From: Thereva unica
Lineage: Eukaryota; Arthropoda; Insecta; Diptera; Therevidae
Reading direction: 5' to 3'
DNA length: 64,000 nt
NCBI GenBank assembly: GCA_949987705.1
Contig: OX465281.1
Location: forward strand, 196,341,112 to 196,405,111
Positions 55,413 to 64,000 of this stretch are shown one piece after another; the stretch's first letter is position 1, and each line of letters starts with the position of its first letter. The notes under the pieces were generated by a model, which worked only from the letters and a program-made list of their open reading frames with translations, searched no databases and had not been told where the DNA came from. A program made the translations under genes and the position numbers.

Positions 55413-56561
55413 TAGTGATGAGCAAACGCAAGAACAAGACAAGACTAATCTAGTCTTGTTCTTGTTCAGTCTGTCTTGTTCTTGTTCTTGCAAGCATAGC
55501 TAAGTCTTGTTCTTGTTCTTGCAAACAAACCTAAGTCTTGTTCTTGTTCTTGCAAATATACCTAAGGCTTGTTCTTGTTCTTACTAAATGTGCAAGACCA
55601 AGACAAGGCAAGACAAAACTGCACGGCCAAGGTATTTTCTCGCATGTATTAGGTATTGTATGTTGATTTTATAAAATGGTTATTGAAAAAAACCTAGACT
55701 TTAATAAAAAAATTATATCCAAACAACAAAATGCAAAAAATTGATTTTAAAACTATTATAATTTTAGCGTCAGTCAGTCAGCGTCAAAAGTTTGTATACA
55801 CCGAAAATTTACTACCTTTGAGGTGAGAATTCCACATGGCTTTTTTATTAAACAAATCAGTTTCACGACTGCTCTTGGTGACGTTATTATGTTTGCGCCC
55901 CTGAAAAATTACATAAAATTCATATGGGAACAAGTGAGAGCGTAGACATTTTTCTGTCAAGTGTGTAAGCAACAAATTACAACGGAAATATTTTGAAGCA
56001 AAAGTAAACCAGTATTATACCCATTACTTATTATAAAAAATTAGGTTGTTCAAGTATGATTCATTAAAGAAGAAATGTCGTGTGTGGGCACAAAAAATTA
56101 TTAAATCCCTTTGCAGCAATACAAAAACTGGCCCACGCTCCTGTCGTTCTTACGATGCGATGTAACCAATGTGGAGGCCTTGAAAATATTACATACATTG
56201 AGAAAAGTCCGAGTTTCCTTGCCATCCAAAAAGCAAAAGAGGTTGCTCAAAAAAGAATTTTTTTAGAGCATTTTTTCTTTTCTAATAAACTACTTGAACT
56301 ACTGAATACTGACATCTAAGGTTTGATTTTGCTTCAAAATATTTGCGGTTTCTCACCTAGAAAATGTTTTTAATAGAATGAATTTAGGTGGAATTTTTGC
56401 AAGAATCTTGCAAGAAATCTTGCTCTGGGTCTTGTTCTTGCACAGTTAGTCTTGTTCTTGTTCTTGCAAGCATAACTAAGTCTTGTTCTTGTTCTTGTTC
56501 TTGCAAAATGTGCAAGAACAAGACAAGACTGCAAGAACAAGACCACTTTTGCTCATCACTA
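55413..56561 (+). mobile_element. hAT MITE of the CTTGTTCTTG family, copy 3, 1149 bp
   Basis: TAGTGATGAGCAAACGCAAG at the left and ACTTTTGCTCATCACTA at the right are inverted repeats. A perfect 8-bp TSD CTCACAAC (55405-55412, 56562-56569) fits nTnnnnAn. CTTGTTCTTG arrays fill both ends (55425-55625 and 56390-56545). The roughly 770-bp centre is unique. Its only open frame (56080-56319, 'MRCNQCGGLENITYIEKSPS') is not recognised and may be a relic of a transposase or a captured fragment. It is the longest family member here and so closest to a parent element. Confidence 0.9.
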
Positions 56562-56569
56562 CTCACAAC

Positions 56570-57416
56570 ATTTCCCGTCTATCTCATCTTCAACAAATCT
56601 TTATCGTTAGGAAAGTTTCCCAAGCTATGGAAGAAATCCGACCTAACGCCAATCTATAAATCCGGTGAAAAGCACTCGGTAGACAACTATAGGGGTGCTA
56701 TTTTATCATCAATTCCTTAGCTTGTTTATGACAAGATTGCCCCTCTTATCGACCCATACCTAAACGAACAACAACATGGTTTTTGGAAAGGAAGTTAAAC
56801 AACTTCTAACCTTATAGTCCTTATCTCCGAATTGCTATGCGGTATGGAGAGTGGCAATCAATTGGATGCTGTGTACACTGATTTCAGCAAGGCCTTCCAC
56901 GCCATTCTAATTGAAAAGTTATCAAAGTTTGGAATATCAGGTTTTGCCCTGGAATGGTTAAAATCATATCTGAACGGAAGAACACAGGTTATCAGATTCC
57001 AAGGATTTCTTTCTATCTAATGAGATCGAAGTAACCTCTATTATTCCTCAGGGTAGTCATCTTGGCCTCCTTCTCTTCAATATTTTCATCTCCGATCTAT
57101 CCGAAAAATTAGCAAATATTCCACATATCTTTTACGCGGATGATCTCAAAATTTACAGTGTCATTAAGACCCAAACTGATGTTTCCTTCTTGCAGACAAA
57201 ACTTAATGCCCTACAAGACTGGTACACCACGAACAAACTACAACTTAACACCAGCAAATGTCATGTAATTACTTTCTCCCGTGGAAAAAACACACAGATG
57301 CAAAACTATTATCTCAACGGCATAATGTTGAATCAGGTTGATCATATCGTAGATCTAGGCGTCGTCGCCCTAGACAAAAAACTCAATTTCAACCTGCAAT
57401 ACGATAATATTGTATA
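56570..57416 (+). pseudogene. Jockey/CR1-like LINE reverse transcriptase remnant
   Basis: 'YLIFNKSLSLGKFPKLWKKS' and 'LTPIYKSGEKHSVDNYRGA' (RT fingers), 'PYLNEQQHGF', 'DAVYTDFSKAFHAILIEKL' (first Asp box), 'GISGFALEWLKSYLNGRTQ', 'PQGSHLGLLLFNIFI', 'IFYADDLKIY' (57130; intact YADD), 'LQDWYTTNKLQLNTSKCHVI' and 'DHIVDLGVVALDKKLNFNLQ'. It is cut at 57417 by the Harbinger and continues at 60218. Several stops and frameshifts are present. Confidence 0.8.
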
Positions 57417-57584
57417 AAGGGGCTGTTACACGATACAACGGTTGGACCAACTTGCGTTGTCACGTTATCGGCCCGACAGCTATAGTATTCTACACACACG
57501 TACCAATTTCGCCAGCGACTGAAATTATTTTCAGTCGTATTTTGTACTTAAAGCATTTCGACATTTCAGTTCGTATGATAAAAA

Positions 57585-59017
57585 ATGTCAGAAAGTGAAA
57601 AACTTTTTATAATAATGTGCGGAGCTGCATTAACATCGATTCCAGAGAAAAAAAAGAAAAGGAAGTGGGTGAAAGAATGGCTTATGGAAAGAAGTTTATA
57701 TTCAGATATTTATCTTGTTAAAAAACTCAAAATAACAGAACCTGAAGACTATAAAAACTACTTACGAATGACTGATGAACAATTTCAATATATTTTAACC
57801 CGTGTAGAACCATTAATTTCAAAACAAAATACATTAATGAGGTGTGCAATATCAGCCGAACAACGTTTAGTGACTACGCTAAGATTCCTAGCCACAGGAA
57901 GTGATTATACAGACCTACAGTACAGTTCAAGAATCTCAGTTCAAGCCATTGGAAAAATTGTTCCTGAAACATGTTTGGCAATATACCATGTATTAAGGGA
58001 CACTTTTATGAAGGTTAACTCTATTTATAGAGATTAAAGTGCTAATTTAATTTATTAAATTTTCTTCAGTTTCCTTCTTCTGAACATGAGTGGAGAGCCA
58101 TAGCCGATAGTTTCAAGACTCAATGGGATTTCGAGCACTGTTTAGGAGCAATGGACGGCAAGCATGTTCTTATCCAAAAGCCACCCAACAGTGGTTCTAA
58201 TTTTTATAATTACAAGGGCACGTTTAGTGTTGTACTATTTGCTATAGTGAATGCAAATTATGAATTTATTTATATTCATGAAGGCACAAACGGACGAATG
58301 TCCGATGGCGGAATTCTTCGGAAAACGGATTTTTACAAAAAACTGGAACAGAAGCAGCTTCATATACCCCCTTTAGAAAAACTTGAAAAGTGCGATTATA
58401 TTTGTCCATTTGCATTCATAGGGGATGAGGCTTTCGCGCTGATGGAAAATGTTTGGAAACCTTACGCGCGGGCAAGAAGTTCTAAAGAGGAAAACATATT
58501 TAATTATCGATTATGTAGGGCTCGACGAGTAGTCGAAAATGCTTTCGGAATTTTAAGTTCTAGATTTAAAGTTTTTCAAAAACCTTTAAAAATTCAACTA
58601 AAACACGTAGATGCGGTTATTCTAGCTACCTGCGTGCTTCACAACTTCTTAAGAGCCCAGTCTTCAAACTACATTACTAGTTCTTGCGTAGATCAAGACG
58701 ATTTCGAAAATGGTTTAACCATTCCAGGGGCATGGCGACAGGGCTGTGTAATGGCTTCTTTAGAACCTTCAGTCGTCAGAAACGCTCCGAATTCCGCAAT
58801 TCAAATAAGAAACAGATTGAAATTATATTACAACAATGAGGCAAAAGTTACCAAAATAAAATGTGTGGAATATAAATTGAATCCTTTTAAGAAATTCTGC
58901 ATTTGGTATCTTTCAGAAAATAATTTTTATTTGAATTCTATTAAAAAAAATAAAATGATATTAAATATTATACAAGATTATTATTTAAAATTAACAAATG
59001 GCGATATTTCAGTATAA
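57585..59017 (+). CDS. Harbinger DDE transposase, two exons (458 aa)
   Basis: Exons 57585-58013 and 58070-59017 join in phase 0 over a 56-bp GT-AG intron (GTTAAC...CTTCAG). N-terminal part: 'KRKWVKEWLMERSLYSD', 'YKNYLRMTDEQFQYILTRVE' and 'RLVTTLRFLATGSDYTDLQY'. Catalytic domain: 'CLGAMDGKHVLIQKPPNSGS' (first Asp), 'GRMSDGGILRKTDFY', 'FIGDEAFALMENVWKPYA' (second Asp) and 'NYRLCRARRVVENAFGILSS' (Glu). These are the nuclease-like (HARBI1/ALP1) family signatures. The last about 55 residues are lysine- and isoleucine-rich and atypical, perhaps a shifted or read-through tail. Exon 1's ATG has a fair upstream context (AAAAATGTC). Confidence 0.88.
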
Positions 59018-59995
59018 ATTTTGTGAGCAGGATTTGGCAACTGTAGAGCATTTTGTTGTGTATTTGTCTCCGACTGATTTTGTTCAGGTTGAAGTTGCAA
59101 AGGTCCTTCTGCTTCAGTAGTACCCACATATATATATTGCCGCGTAGAAGCAAGATCCATTGGGGCACATTGCCGAACAGAATTGGTGTTGTCAGTGGGG
59201 GGTGCCGCATTAAAGGTAGAACTGGCACTTAAGAGATTCAATCGCCCTTTAATCATTATATCTGAAATGAGTTTTTCGGCAAATAATCTTTGATCTGGAC
59301 ACATGCCCCTAAAATGAGCAGCTACTCTTTTTCCTAAAATGTCAAATTCATCTTCTGCTACCTCAGTTCTGGGTAGTGACAAAAATTCACTAGCTTTTTG
59401 GAAAAAAGTTTTCTGTTGCTGTGCCAAAGTTGACTGCTTGGAACGATGTGAAGAGCAAGCCGAATCAGGACGAGAGTGAGTTCTATTTGTACAATTTGGG
59501 GTTTCCGCTCTAGAAAACAAATCCTACAGAATAACAGACATAAGATTGATATTTTCATGCAAAGTAATTAAGTAATAAAAAAACTTGTTTACCTCTTCGT
59601 CTGAAATATTTTGTAAGCTTGAGGAATCTTGCAAAGTTGACATCCCATCCCTCGGAGTTTCTCCATCTTTTAGGAAGAGCAAATAATTGTAATACCACAA
59701 ATTAGTGGTATATATGTCCCCCGCTGCTTTACCGGTTCCTTGCGAATTTTTAATTTTTTTTAAACTCCCTGCTGAACGCAGTGCGCATATTTGAAATCCT
59801 ATGTCTCACCCATATTTGATCAGCTTCAGGATTGATTTCTTTGGAATGATCAACTATAGACTTCATAGCTTCATCCCGAAGAATTTTATTTTTGTAATCA
59901 CTAGAAAAAACATCCCACAAGCAAGGAAAGGATCTATATTTTTCGATAAACGAAATCCAAAACTCTTTATCTTTTATTGATACCATTTTCTTCAC
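58981..59995 (-). pseudogene. Harbinger 2 MADF-domain accessory protein, one-base frame problem
   Basis: Exon 1 starts at ATG 59995 with a MADF domain ('KEFWISFIEKYRSFPCLWDV', 'IWVRHRISNMRTAFSREFKK'). It then hits an A-run at about 59754-59762, where the frame closes. One base out, the frame continues 'NSQGTGKAAGDIYTTNLWYY' and 'LKDGETPRDG' to a donor at 59593/59592. Exon 2 (59523-58981, acceptor CTGTAG) encodes 'RAETPNCTNRTHSRPDSACS', a linker with 'FDILGKRVAAHFR', the BESS-like C-terminal part, and a glutamine-rich end. MADF proteins are the usual partners of nuclease-like Harbinger transposases. The indel in a homopolymer may be a real mutation or a sequence error. Confidence 0.75.
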
Positions 59996-60217
59996 TTTTT
60001 AAACTTTTTAAAAATGAGTTTGTTACAACCGTTGTCAAATTCCACGCACACGTTGCAACGGTTGTACGTACGACGGCTGTTTTTAGTTGACAACTAACAA
60101 CCGAACGATATCGGGACAACCGTTGTTTCAGTGCAAACAAACGAAGCAATTGTCGCAGGCAACCATCATAGCAAGCCGATATTGTATCAACGGTTGTATC
60201 GTGTAGAAACCCCTTAA

Positions 60218-60413
60218 CTGTCAGAGTCAACAAACTTGTTGGTTTCATCAAGAGGAGATGGAGGAATTCGGTAATGTATGGCCCACTCTTCTGTGTTTTA
60301 GTCCGCCCTATCCAGGAATATGTGTGTCCTATCTGGGATCCGATATTCCAAGTAAGCAGCAGGAGGATCGAATCCATTCAAAAGAGATTTCTTCTTTTTG
60401 CCCTTAGTTGCTG
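60218..60413 (+). pseudogene. Jockey/CR1-like LINE, block after the RT
   Basis: Continues the RT remnant after the Harbinger: 'LTVRVNKLVGFIKRRWR' and 'VRPIQEYVCPIWDPI' in one frame, then 'SSRRIESIQKRFLLFALS'. It matches the fragment at 4057-4460. The remaining C-terminus (about 150 codons) is deleted, and the sequence jumps to 3' UTR. Confidence 0.7.
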
Positions 60414-60489
60414 TCAATAGTATAGTAATATTATTATAAAAAGACTGTGTTTTTTAATTTAAGTGTATGTACACAGTACACCTAGTTTA

Positions 60490-61722
60490 AGGGTGAGTTG
60501 CACCAACTAACTTTAACCGTAACAAAAGCTTTATCGGTTGTCAAATCTCCGGTTAGACAACACGAGAGTTGCACCGTTTAACAATTGTTAACATGACGTA
60601 TCATAACGTTAACTTTAACGAAGGAAATTCGCCTGGTTAGTGTTATTGTTATTGTTAACTTTGACAGTTGTCATAGACCCAGACAGGGGTGCCATTTTCA
60701 ATAAACTCACAAACTGTAAAACTTATAAATACACAAAAATGTAAATTTAAATCAAAGTAGCCCTTAACGATAACTTTAACAAACGGTTGGGTGGTGCAAC
60801 TCATTTTTACAAACTGTAACTTTAACAACTTTGTTATTAGGCCAGTCATTAGAGCGAAAAAAACGGCAGATTTTGTTATAAAATTGTACAGCAAACTGCT
60901 TGCACTACTACTTCAGGGGTATCTCATAGATTACTAAAACCAAAAAACCAGCCAAAATTTACTCATGTGGAATTGTTTAAACAATAATTAGCAACAAAAA
61001 TGGGTACTTTTTCCGTTTTTGGCGTATACAATAAAAAGTACTGGATGAATCACGTTACTCTCAACAGGATATTTGTAGAGAATTGAAAACCCTACAAAAT
61101 GGGGTTTTCTAGACCTCGATCGGATAATTTTTCACCGAGAAAAGCTAGAAAACCCCTTAGAAAGGCAATTTTTTTCAAAAACTCATACCTCTGTTACTTT
61201 GCAATATTAGGGTATGAATTTTTGGGACGTACTACCCTGCTACATATACTTTAAACTGCCAAAAGATGAAATTTGTCGCATGTATAGTTTCTGCATAATT
61301 GCAGTATAAACAAAATAGACCCTAATCTTGCACAATGCGCCAATATTAGCAGAGTGGCCCGATTGAAATTTCCAAAACGGTTTCTGAAAGTATAGGCTAG
61401 GGGCTACAATTTGTCTATCTTACATTTTAATATAAGTTTGGAGAACAATGCTAAAAATGCTTTTGAAAATGGTACATAGGGCGAACATTCTAATTCGAAA
61501 CGTATCGGGCCTATATACAGTCCCTGGCCAAATTATTAGACGCACTGCAAAGTTTCATGTAAAATATTAATTACCGAATGATATTGTACCGTTTTTTTGT
61601 TTTAAATTGAATTATTATTTATTTTTATATTATCCACATGAAAAAATCTCTAATGACTGGTCTATATTGTTAAAGTTAATTTTAACAATAACTTTAATCA
61701 ATGATTTGGTGCAACTCACCCT
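60490..61722. mobile_element. MITE with AGGGTGAGTTGCACCAA ends, itself interrupted
   Basis: AGGGTGAGTTGCACCAA (60490) and TTGGTGCAACTCACCCT (ending 61722) are exact 17-bp inverted repeats. GTTAACTTTAAC-type words line both ends, and a further GGTGGTGCAACTCA lies at 60791. There is no protein. A second element sits inside at about 60838-61664. The TSD is ambiguous (TTA/TAA). Confidence 0.7.
60838..61664. mobile_element. Nested element with TAGRCCAGTCATTAGAG ends
   Basis: TAGGCCAGTCATTAGAG at 60838 and CTCTAATGACTGGTCTA ending at 61664 are inverted repeats with one mismatch, and the flanks share TAT. Near the right end, TACAGTCCCTGGCCAAATTA (61515) resembles another Tc1/mariner-type terminus. 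There is no coding sequence. The class is uncertain. Confidence 0.55.
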
Positions 61723-61895
61723 AAGTGTGCCTTCTTTGGCGAATAAATAAATAAAATAATGGTGTTCAAGAGAGCTTTTCACGTCTTTATGTCCTTTAAC
61801 ACGGTATTACCAATTTGGTGAGATATTAATGCTGAAAAAGTGTAATTCTTTCTTTTCAATTTATCTGTGATCTTATTTCCCCTCTTCTGTTAGTA

Positions 61896-62324
61896 CAGTA
61901 AAGCGTCAATAATCCGGACGTCAAAAATCCGGACCGTCGATAATCCGGATTCGATTCTAGTGGAAAAAAATTCGAGTGAATACATTTTTTTATGTGGCAC
62001 AGCCAAGTTCAGGGGAATTACCCGCTTTTCGAAGCAAAACCATTGTTTGTTCCATATATAAATGATAAAAAACTGCATATGCAGCTATGGTGTACGGCCG
62101 GCATTAGTCGCGACTAATATTACGTTTTAAGTTCATATTAATTAATGGTTTTATTTATCTGCTCAATTATTTAACCACAAAAGGGAATTTATTAACGGTT
62201 TTAGCAAGTTTTCTCTTTGTTATGAACTCAAACGACCTTTTTTAGTCCTGTTCGAAAATCCGGACATTTTGATAATCCGGACAGGGTGCGGTCACAATTA
62301 ATCCGGATTATCGACGCTCTACTG
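61896..62324 (+). mobile_element. Tigger/pogo-like MITE, copy 2 (429 bp)
   Basis: It has the same ends as 6568-6887 (CAGTAAAGCGTCAATAATCC ... GATTATCGACGCTCTACTG) and is flanked by TA (61894-61895, 62325-62326). It contains about 110 bp in the middle (about 62000-62130) that copy 1 lacks, so it is closer to the parent. The outer parts of the two copies differ at only a few positions. Confidence 0.85.
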
Positions 62325-62326
62325 TA

Positions 62327-63595
62327 TATATTTTACAGAAAATACACGCTTTCTGTAATTGTAGTGTATTAGCTGCAGTCAACATTTTCAATGTGTAGAG
62401 TTATTTTGGTATAAATATTTGGCAAAATCTGAAACGGGTTGTAAAAACAAAAATATCTCATGAAATATTGATTACAACCACGACCTACATACAAAATATT
62501 ATAGTTCACAACCATCGCATGTTTGACGGTTATATCTACGCAAATGTTGGAGAATTATTAGAAGCTGCTAGAAGAAAGTCGATTTTTGCAATTGCTCATT
62601 CCTAAAAGCAATAAGCGTGATTGATAGTGTATTTTTAATTAAAATAGTTTCTTTTATGTTTTACTGGTCTATAATTATTTCTATCTTAATTACAGTAACA
62701 GGAACTTTGATTTTTAACTTTAATTGTTTTAATTAATGGACTATTTATAATAAATATTTTTGATGACCTTCCCATTTTCCAATCGATATTTTGCTCTAAC
62801 TAAAGCCTGAGGCTTTTATTCCAATCCAAAAATTGCCCCTGTTGGCAAGAACTCGATATTTATTTTAATTCCTCTACACATTTCCTCACCTTACCAAAAT
62901 TGATTCGTATTCATCGATATTAATTTGTAATCTCCAAACAACGAGTTAACGCACAAATAAATTCCTGATTTATCTTATTTTTATCTTAGAATTTCATCAC
63001 AATTTGTAGATAATTTGATCTGTAAACAGTTTATAGCCGTAGAATATTTCTCATTACATTTCGCACAATTCATTGTAACCAATCTTAAAGTATGTAATTC
63101 AGATGTCAAAAAAGGATCAATAAAGTTGGCAGCCAATTTCTGGAAAACCTGGCAAAGTCAGGGAACTTGAGGAATCTGGAAAAGTCGGGGAATTTCCATT
63201 CAAATCCTGGAAGTTTTTCATTTATAAGTAATATTCAAATTATTTTTTGATGAAATCTATCTAAATACATTAATATAAGTGGATTGTCTGTCTGTATGTC
63301 TGTCTATCTGTTTGTCCGGACTAATCTCGGAAACGGCTAATCCAATTGCAATGGTCTTTCACTAAGAGATTTAGTTTTCGCTTGGGTATATTTTAGGGTA
63401 TTTTTTTTACTCGAACCGAATACCGGATTAGACTGAGAACTTGAACCGATAATGTAAGGAAAGCGAGTGAACACTTTTTTATCATTCCAATTGTAAACCT
63501 CAAAGTGCTCTATCTAAAGATTTAGGTTCGCCTATGAACTCCTAATCGTACTTATGAAGCATTTTTCTTCTTGGTCCGATTTTCCGGGTTGCCAC
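62327..63595. other. No recognisable gene; small repeats
   Basis: The sequence is AT-rich. TGGAAAACCTGG / TGGAAAAGTCGGGGAATTT at 63140-63200 is a short tandem motif. A GTCTGTCTATCTGTTTGTCCGG stretch (about 63280-63320) echoes the ACCGGACAAATAGACAGACA sequence inside the hAT element at 3880, so some old element sequence may be here. Confidence 0.4.
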
Positions 63596-63735
63596 CAGTG
63601 TTCCTTCTAATTTTTTCGCTGATTGCGAGGGACAAAGTATATGGGAGCAAAAGTATTTAAAACGTATGTAAAATGTCCAGGGAGGATCCTGTACTTGTAT
63701 TTGAAGTGAATTTTTTTAATAAATATTCTTGAAAA
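63596..63735 (+). repeat. Dispersed repeat A, copy 2
   Basis: CAGTGTTCCTTCTAATTTTT, ACAAAGTATATGGGAGCAAAA and TTTAATAAATATTCTTGAAAA match the block at 9990-10144. The start resembles a hAT terminus. The other end is not defined. Confidence 0.45.
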
Positions 63736-63849
63736 TTACTTTGACATTATAATTTACATCGTTGTTTGTACGGGTGCGCCATGTAGACCTTCGGTATTTG
63801 AACATTAAAACACTCCGACATTTTTTAACCGATTTTGAAACGTCATTGA

Positions 63850-64000
63850 GTATCATTTTAGCTGTGAGTCAATACACATCGACTGAGTGGAATTTGGGGA
63901 ACAGAGAACACGTCTTTCACGAAACACCACTGTACGACAAGAAAGTCACTGTTTGGGTCGGAGTATGTTCAAACGCCATCATCGGCTCATTTTTCTTCAA
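63850..64000 (+). pseudogene. Tc1/mariner-superfamily transposase fragment, runs off the window
   Basis: The frame from about 63850 encodes 'TEWNLGNREHVFHETPLYDK' and 'KVTVWVGVCSNAIIGSFFF'. The pattern 'NP.h..E.PLH..KVTVWC...G.IGPfFFe' lies between the second and third catalytic residues in IS630/Tc1/mariner-type transposases. The first part may be shifted relative to 'VNTHRLS' just upstream. It is open to the window end. Whether the whole element is intact cannot be seen. Confidence 0.6.

Larger units (their letters stand above)
57418..60214 (+). mobile_element. PIF/Harbinger transposon 2 (2797 bp)
   Basis: The left end AGGGGCTGTTACACGATACA and the right end, whose reverse complement is AGGGGTTTCTACACGATACA, are imperfect inverted repeats extending about 27 bp (both continue AC-GTTG). 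Both sides are flanked by TAA (57415-57417, 60215-60217). Its genes are convergent: a two-exon transposase (plus) and a MADF-type accessory protein (minus), overlapping by 37 bp at their 3' ends. It belongs to a different lineage from the copy at 37448 by ends, target context and proteins. CAACGGTTGTA words occur near both ends as likely binding sites. The transposase is intact. The partner gene has a one-base problem. Confidence 0.9.
54811..61760 (+). mobile_element. Jockey/CR1-like LINE, degenerate, with nested insertions
   Basis: The recognisable parts are a weak upstream frame (54811-55005), 'SPDNLPPIILQCC' just before 55405, the RT (56570-57416), a C-terminal block (60218-60413) and a 3' end 'TTTGGCGAATAAATAAATAA' at 61735-61760. 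That 3' end is the usual CTTTGGCG-(AATA)n finish of such LINEs. The LINE is interrupted by a hAT MITE (55413-56561), a Harbinger (57418-60214) and a nested MITE pair (60490-61722). The 5' limit is uncertain. Frameshifts and stops are many. Confidence 0.7.

Noticed and set aside
55425..56545. Regularly repeated CTTGTTCTTG words as a CRISPR-like array or satellite.
   Set aside because: Repeats are short, imperfect, without unique spacers, and bounded by hAT ends with 8-bp duplications in a eukaryotic genome.

Overview
This is insect nuclear DNA. It is AT-rich, has short GT-AG introns, and consists mostly of transposable elements (TEs) of arthropod type: BEL/Pao, hAT, PIF/Harbinger, Tigger-like MITEs, RTE-like and RNase-H-bearing LINEs. 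The order of insect cannot be fixed from this window. I can support two host genes. One is a complete six-exon short-chain dehydrogenase resembling retinol dehydrogenase 12/13 (43272-44540, +). The other is the first coding exon of an egalitarian-like gene (50361-50526, +), whose later exons were not found in the remaining 13 kb.

Layout. 1-9000: decayed repeats, including two small hAT MITEs with 8-bp target-site duplications (TSDs) (1202-1438, 8201-8370), a 798-bp hAT element (3251-4048), a Tigger-like MITE (6568-6887) and two hairpin repeats. 9180-9825: a foldback repeat. 10145-16230: an R1-like LINE remnant split by a TAA-flanked MITE (10892-11488) and by a complete hAT transposon with an intact 921-aa transposase (11772-16140). 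17609-19212: a 1.6-kb non-autonomous hAT. 19700-22580: sequence I cannot classify.

23365-42205: one LINE copy with a DUF4780-type ORF1 and an RT/RNase H ORF2, blown apart by nested insertions that can be peeled back exactly by their TSDs. LINE > hAT (27579-42011, TSD AAGCGGTT) > either a BEL/Pao retrotransposon (28117-36593, TSD CTTGG) or a second hAT (36867-41109, TSD ATTTAAAG) > an intact PIF/Harbinger (37448-40996, TSD TAA) > a MITE (37736-38063) lying in an intron of the Harbinger transposase gene. The two BEL LTRs look identical wherever they can be compared, yet each has since taken a different DNA-transposon insertion.

42600-50530: the two host-gene loci, separated by two RTE-like LINE remnants. 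52380-61760: more LINE remnants. The largest ends in an AATA-type tail and holds a hAT MITE (55413-56561), a second PIF/Harbinger (57418-60214) and a further nested MITE pair. 61896-62324: a second Tigger-like MITE. 63880-64000: a Tc1/mariner-like transposase fragment running off the window.

I did not find a wholly new type of system. The most unusual signals are in the BEL element: seven copies of an 11-bp hairpin-like motif with base-pair covariation in its leader, a single UGA-CUA stop between otherwise in-frame gag and pol, and a YVDN in place of the YVDD catalytic motif. All identifications come from reading motifs by eye; no database search was run.
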